40,757 nucleotides of DNA from NCBI GenBank assembly GCA_038237925.1, contig JBBRYF010000018.1, positions 1 to 40,757 of the forward strand, given 5' to 3'. Below the pieces are notes generated by a model, which was not told the DNA's origin, ran no database searches, and worked only from the letters and a program-made list of their open reading frames with translations. Numbering within the stretch: position 1 is the first letter of the stretch; each line of letters opens with the position of its first letter. A program made the position numbers and the translations under genes. This document shows, piece by piece, positions 38,287 to 40,757 of this stretch. The DNA is from AC-32 sp038237925. Lineage in GTDB: Bacteria > Actinomycetota > Thermoleophilia > Gaiellales > Gaiellaceae.

Positions 38287-38807
38287 GGCTTCAGGCGGTC
38301 GGGTACCTCATCGGCAAAATCGACGTCTCCTGGAGATTCCAGATCGTCGCAGGCGACGAGGACGGCGTCGAGCCCGCGGGCGCCTTCGTCCGGAATTTGC
38401 GGCCAGATCGAGCGGTCGAGCAGGACGGGATGGAGCCTCGTGCCAGCGTACGTTGCGGCGACGATGGGCGCGTGCTCGGCTCGCCACCGCTCGATCACGC
38501 GGTCGATCGCCTGGGGCGCGAGGTCTGGGCCGTCGGCGAGGACGACCACCGTCGCCGCGGCCTCCTCCGGGAGCGCGTTCAATCCGCAGCGCAGGGACGC
38601 GCCCGGCCCGCGCTTCCACTCCGGGCAGGCGACCGTGCGGGCCGATGCGTCGAGCGCGTGTGCGCCGGCGACGACGACCACGTCGGCGACGGAGCTCCGT
38701 CGCACGCGCTCCAGCACCGGTTCCAGCAGCAGCAGCTGCTTCGGCGAACCGAACCGGCGCGAGGCGCCTGCTGCAAGGACGACCGCCCAGACGTCGCCGT
38801 CAGGCAC
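38232..38807 (-). CDS. MocA-like molybdopterin nucleotidyltransferase
   Basis: This 191-residue protein has the nucleotidyltransferase signature VVLAAGASRRFGSPKQLLLL (residues 9-28), WKRGPGASLRCGL (about 64-76), the metal Asp in VVVLADGPDLAP and a TRLHPVLLDRSIWP segment. MocA/MobA-like enzymes attach CMP or GMP to molybdopterin; hydroxylase operons normally carry the cytidylyl type, consistent with its place directly downstream of the FAD subunit (8-bp overlap). The C-terminus is Pro rich. Confidence 0.88.
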   Translation of the reverse strand: MPDGDVWAVVLAAGASRRFGSPKQLLLLEPVLERVRRSSVADVVVVAGAHALDASARTVACPEWKRGPGASLRCGLNALPEEAAATVVVLADGPDLAPQAIDRVIERWRAEHAPIVAATYAGTRLHPVLLDRSIWPQIPDEGARGLDAVLVACDDLESPGDVDFADEVPDRLKPWSSPDPEPPNPPPSPRR

Positions 38808-39666
38808 CGATGGCTTCGAGCGCCCGGCGGATCAGCGGGCGCGCGAGGTCGACCTTGTACGCCGTGCCCGGGAGCGGCGTCGCGCGGTCGAGGTCGTCCG
38901 GCGAGTCGAGGAGCCACGGGATCGGCGCGACCCCGGCCAGCGCGAGCCGCACGTCGCCGCCGAAGCGCGCCGCCGCGACGCCGACGAGCGCGAAGGAGAA
39001 CCGCGTGCGGTCCATCGCCTTCAGGTACGTGCTCGCCTCCGGCTCAGGGGCATCGAGCTCGAGGATCAGCTCGCCCGGCTCGAGCGCGGTCACGTCGCGG
39101 TCGTTCTCGGTCGGCAGTCGGTAGAGGTCGGCGACCGGGAGCCCCCGCCGGTCGGTGCGAAGCGTCGCGCCGAGCGCGAGTAGCGCCGCCGCCGGGTCGG
39201 ACGGATGCGCCGACGCGCAGCGCTCGTTGCCGAAGATCGCGTGCTCCCGGTGCGCGCCCGCGCGCGCGTGGCACTCGGAGCCGCCGTGCAGGAAGCACGG
39301 GTATTTCAGCCGCCAGTACCAGCAGCGCGTGGCCTGCAGGAGGTTCCCGCCGATGGTGCCCATCGAGCGAAGCTGCGGCGAGGCCGCGAGCGCGCAGGCC
39401 TCGCGCAGCGCCTGCGGGATCTGCGGGTCGACCTCGAGCTCGGCGAGCGTCGTCCCCGCGCCGATGCGCGATCCCTGCACGCCGCGCGGCAGGACTCCTC
39501 GCAGCTCGACCAGCGTCTCGGCGGTGACGATGCGGTCGCGCAACAGCGGCACAAGGTCCGTCCCGCCCGCCAGCGGCACGGAGCCGTTCCCGAGCGCGGC
39601 GGTGGCCGAGGCGAGCGATTCAGGCCGGAGCAGCTGCAAGCTTCTCGCGCTCCCGCGCCTCGGCAA
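38800..39666 (-). CDS. FAD-binding subunit of a molybdenum hydroxylase, PaoB-like with extra Fe-S site
   Basis: This 288-residue subunit has FAD motifs PLAGGTDLVPLLRD (31-44) and TIGGNLLQATRC (104-115). Between them and HPSD (154-157) it carries four cysteines, C115, C124, C132 and C150, in an insertion like the [4Fe-4S]-binding loop of E. coli PaoB and 4-hydroxybenzoyl-CoA reductase relatives; plain CoxM/XdhB lack it. It passes electrons from the molybdenum centre to the acceptor. The start is uncertain: ATG 39666 overlaps the large subunit by 47 bp, and TTG 39636 would start at QLLRPESLA. Confidence 0.88.
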   Translation of the reverse strand: MPRRGSARSLQLLRPESLASATAALGNGSVPLAGGTDLVPLLRDRIVTAETLVELRGVLPRGVQGSRIGAGTTLAELEVDPQIPQALREACALAASPQLRSMGTIGGNLLQATRCWYWRLKYPCFLHGGSECHARAGAHREHAIFGNERCASAHPSDPAAALLALGATLRTDRRGLPVADLYRLPTENDRDVTALEPGELILELDAPEPEASTYLKAMDRTRFSFALVGVAAARFGGDVRLALAGVAPIPWLLDSPDDLDRATPLPGTAYKVDLARPLIRRALEAIGA

Positions 39667-40615
39667 GGGCGCGGAGCATCTCCTCCCGCGTTACCGGCAG
39701 CGAGCGCACGTCGGCGCCCGTCGCGTCGCGGATCGCGTTCACGATCGCCGCCGCAGTCGGCACGATCGGCGGCTCGCCGAGGCCCTTCGAGCCGAGGTTC
39801 GTCAGGTGCTCGTCCGGGATGTCGAGCAGCTCGACCGCCATCGCCGGCACGTCGGCGATCGTCGGCATCTTGTACGCGTCCAGCGTCTGGGTCAGCACCG
39901 TCCCGCGCCTGGGATCGACGAGCCGCTCCTCAGAGAGCGTGTGCCCGATGCCCTGGATGATCCCGCCCTCGACCTGGCTCTGGGCGCCGAGCGGGTTGAT
40001 CACGCGGCCGACATCGTGGATCGCCGCGATGCGTTCGACCTTCACCTCGCCGGTCTCGACGTCCACCGCCACGTCGGCGACCTGGATCCCGAAAGTGAGC
40101 ACGCGCATGCCGGTCGGGTTCGGGCCGCGCGCGCCCTTGCCGAGGATCTGAGCGTCCTCGAGCAGGCCAGTCACCTCCTCGAGCGGCCAGGAGCCGCCGT
40201 CGGCGGAGACGACCCGGCCGTCCTTGAGCGAGAGGACGCCTTCCTCGACGTGGTAGCGCTGGGCCGCGATCTCGATCACCTGCCGCGCAGTGTCGGCCGC
40301 CGCCGCGCGCACGGCGGGCCCCATCGACGGAGTCGTCGACGACCCGGCCGAAATCGAGGCGTACGGCCCGCGCGCCGAGTCGCCGAGCTCGCAGCGCACG
40401 CGCTCGAGCGGGAGCCCGAGCTCCTCGGCGGCAATCTGCGCCATCGCGGTGCGGGTGCCGGTGCCGATGTCCTGCATCGCCGTGATCACCGTCGCCCTGC
40501 CGTCGGAACCGAGGCGCACCCACGCGTAGGAGGGCGGGCCGCCGCCGCCGTACCAGATCTGGCTCGCGAGGCCCGTCCCGCGCCGGACCGGTCCCTCGGA
40601 ACGAGCGCGCACCTC
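39620..40615 (-). CDS. Molybdopterin-binding subunit of a xanthine dehydrogenase/aldehyde oxidoreductase, 5' truncated
   Basis: About 330 residues of the C-terminal half of a ~700-residue subunit are present. Visible motifs are QIWYGGGGPPSYAWVRLGSD, VITAMQDIGTGTRTAMAQIA, GPYASISAGSSTTPSMGPAV and GSKGLGEPPIVPTAAAIVNA with the catalytic Glu in GLGEP. Together with the PaoB-like neighbour it fits an aldehyde- or purine-oxidising enzyme of the PaoABC/XdhABC type. Beyond 40615 the frame runs into degraded homopolymer sequence and hits a stop at 40654-40652, so the break looks like a sequence artefact, not a true pseudogene. Confidence 0.85.
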   Translation of the reverse strand, partial: EVRARSEGPVRRGTGLASQIWYGGGGPPSYAWVRLGSDGRATVITAMQDIGTGTRTAMAQIAAEELGLPLERVRCELGDSARGPYASISAGSSTTPSMGPAVRAAAADTARQVIEIAAQRYHVEEGVLSLKDGRVVSADGGSWPLEEVTGLLEDAQILGKGARGPNPTGMRVLTFGIQVADVAVDVETGEVKVERIAAIHDVGRVINPLGAQSQVEGGIIQGIGHTLSEERLVDPRRGTVLTQTLDAYKMPTIADVPAMAVELLDIPDEHLTNLGSKGLGEPPIVPTAAAIVNAIRDATGADVRSLPVTREEMLRALAEAREREKLAAAPA

Positions 40616-40757
40616 GTCGCGGGGGCCCCCCCGGGGGGCGGGCCCGCCCGGTCACACCCGGGGGTTGGTTGTGGAGGTGGGGGGGGCGCGGGCGGGGGGG
40701 ATGTGCGCGGGGGTTTGGGCCGGCCCCGCCCCCCGGGGGCGCGCGCGGCCGGGCGCC
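40613..40757. other. Low-quality contig end, G/C homopolymer runs
   Basis: The last ~145 bases consist largely of runs of 4-8 G or C with no codon structure and break the reading frame of the hydroxylase large subunit. This is typical of a poorly supported assembly or read end and should not be annotated. Confidence 0.75.

Noticed and set aside
40613..40757. Frame break in the hydroxylase large subunit as a pseudogene
   Set aside because: The break coincides with the onset of homopolymer-rich, codon-less sequence at the contig edge, more likely a sequence-quality artefact.

Overview
The window reads as high-GC actinobacterial chromosome, most like Thermoleophilia (Gaiellales/Solirubrobacterales). 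This is an inference from GC content, frequent GTG starts, gene content (XdhC, a PaoB-like flavin subunit, DUF1800/DUF1501, SigR/RsrA-type pair, YbdK) and promoters; no marker phylogeny was possible. Many first genes appear leaderless: a -10-like hexamer (TANNNT-type) lies 6-7 nt before the start codon with no Shine-Dalgarno, whereas operon-internal genes use ATGA/GTGA/TGATG overlaps or a real SD. The last ~145 bases are G/C homopolymer-rich and look like a poor contig end.

Layout. 1-2481: a truncated SnoaL-like protein, a FAD monooxygenase-type protein and a nucleotidyltransferase. 2482-6312: a small integrated element (932 bp of repeat-bearing non-coding DNA, a replication-relaxation protein, a small ORF and a large serine recombinase) abutting the 3' end of tRNA-Arg(CCU); the recombinase frame ends inside the tRNA gene. 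6421-12306: an SDR, then an envelope-stress locus comparable to mycobacterial mprA-mprB-pepD: an HtrA protease, divergent OmpR-type regulator plus histidine kinase, and a downstream operon with a di-heme ferric-reductase-like membrane protein. Its control regions hold tandem TCTYAG boxes at an exact 11-bp period, at the same distance from a -10-like hexamer in four places; one of these points at a terminator-ended ~70-nt transcript with no ORF, a candidate small RNA.

12347-25576: XdhC, an EamA transporter whose tail is encoded by a 162-bp imperfect palindrome, a class III aminotransferase, an ABC-2 exporter with SixA, divergent PhzF, an Asp-box protein, a PfkB kinase and a TPP-riboswitch-controlled NCS1 permease, LysE, peptidase E, and a nitrilase-formate dehydrogenase pair that could take a nitrile or cyanide to formate and then CO2. 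25595-29620: cupredoxin, DUF1501 (Tat), DUF1800, DUF1385 and a 25-residue membrane peptide.

29753-40757: a second HtrA, a pyridine-nucleotide disulfide oxidoreductase, an ECF sigma/anti-sigma pair, a proline-rich wall-spanning protein, YbdK, an HMA protein, a SigR/RsrA-like pair behind a perfect GGAAT-N18-GTT promoter, an M23 peptidase, an HTH-LytR_C membrane protein, and molybdenum hydroxylase genes (MocA-like, a PaoB-like FAD/Fe-S subunit, and the C-terminal half of the molybdopterin subunit running into the degraded contig end).
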